This document shows, piece after piece, positions 5,398-5,430 of a stretch of 5,430 nucleotides of DNA. A program made the position numbers and the translations under genes. The notes beneath the pieces were generated by a model, which was not told the DNA's origin, made no database searches, and saw only the letters and a list, made by a program, of their open reading frames with translations. How positions within the stretch are numbered: position 1 is the first letter of the stretch; each line of letters begins with the position of its first letter. The DNA is from Candidatus Gastranaerophilales bacterium (GTDB lineage: Bacteria; Cyanobacteriota; Vampirovibrionia; Gastranaerophilales; Gastranaerophilaceae): the NCBI GenBank assembly GCA_900548405.1, contig UNSJ01000076.1, positions 1 through 5,430 on the forward strand. The letters are read 5' to 3'.

Positions 5398-5418
5398 TAT
5401 ATATAAAGTATATATAAA
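5398..5418. repeat. Two tandem copies of TATATATAAA
   Basis: TATATATAAA occurs at 5398-5407 and 5409-5418, an 11-base step near one helical turn. TGTTCTTA also occurs twice close by (5361-5368 and 5390-5397). The region 5301-5430 contains no supportable reading frame; these repeats may be promoter DNA or simple A/T-rich sequence. Confidence 0.4.
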
Positions 5419-5430
5419 TTATCTAATTTC

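Noticed and set aside
5332..5406. Short + strand frame after the AGGAA cluster starting at ATT
   Set aside because: No ATG, GTG or TTG start near the AGGAA motifs, simple A/T-rich composition and no terminator; more likely the complement of a - strand RNA.
5382..5429. Possible C-terminal end of a - strand protein entering from the right
   Set aside because: Only 15 codons of A/T-rich Lys/Ile/Tyr sequence are visible in one frame; this is expected by chance and cannot be supported.
1..5430. CRISPR array, transposon ends, tRNA or rRNA genes, toxin-antitoxin or defence genes
   Set aside because: No regularly spaced repeats, transposase motifs, terminal inverted repeats, cloverleaf-like sequence or defence domains were seen on either strand.

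Overview
The window is AT-rich bacterial DNA (A/T-rich spacers, A/T-ending codons, strong Shine-Dalgarno sites, short hairpin terminators flanked by A and T tracts). Exported proteins have Sec signal peptides, and one carries three S-layer homology (SLH) repeats at its N-terminus. The combination of low GC, an N-terminal SLH exported protein, small exported Cys-rich and Asn/Tyr/Met-rich proteins and isolated housekeeping genes suggests a gut non-photosynthetic cyanobacterial relative (Vampirovibrionia/Melainabacteria, Gastranaerophilales-like). A low-GC Firmicute or another SLH-bearing lineage cannot be excluded. The taxonomic call is inference, about 55% sure.

Layout, left to right: (1) the 3' end of a + strand gene (1-558) encoding a glycine-zipper segment, a charged helix and an Asn/Tyr/Met-rich tail; (2) a two-way terminator; (3) a small - strand gene (594-767) for an acidic helical protein of 57 residues; (4) a 198-base divergent spacer with inverted and direct repeats; (5) a + strand uridine-kinase-like P-loop kinase (966-1802); (6) a two-way terminator; (7) a - strand gene for a small exported Cys-rich protein (1852-2208); (8) a spacer with a - strand terminator; (9) a - strand gene for an exported SLH protein with a C-terminal beta-rich/glycine-zipper part (2394-3671); (10) a compact divergent promoter region (3672-3791); (11) pyruvate kinase, pyk (3792-5234, +); (12) two back-to-back terminators, the second pointing left and ending an unknown - strand transcript that enters from the right.

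Every gene appears to be its own transcription unit: all five intergenic junctions after a stop codon carry a hairpin terminator, and no two genes are close enough to form an operon. Two genes are central metabolism (glycolytic pyruvate kinase, nucleoside-kinase-like enzyme) and at least two are envelope/export products, so no shared pathway is evident. The least expected items are the candidate small RNA with three UUCCU (anti-Shine-Dalgarno) motifs at 5277-5390, the SLH protein's VirB10/TrbI-like C-terminal pattern with a five-step glycine zipper, and the exported protein with four CxxC pairs. I did not find a clear defence, mobile or CRISPR system.
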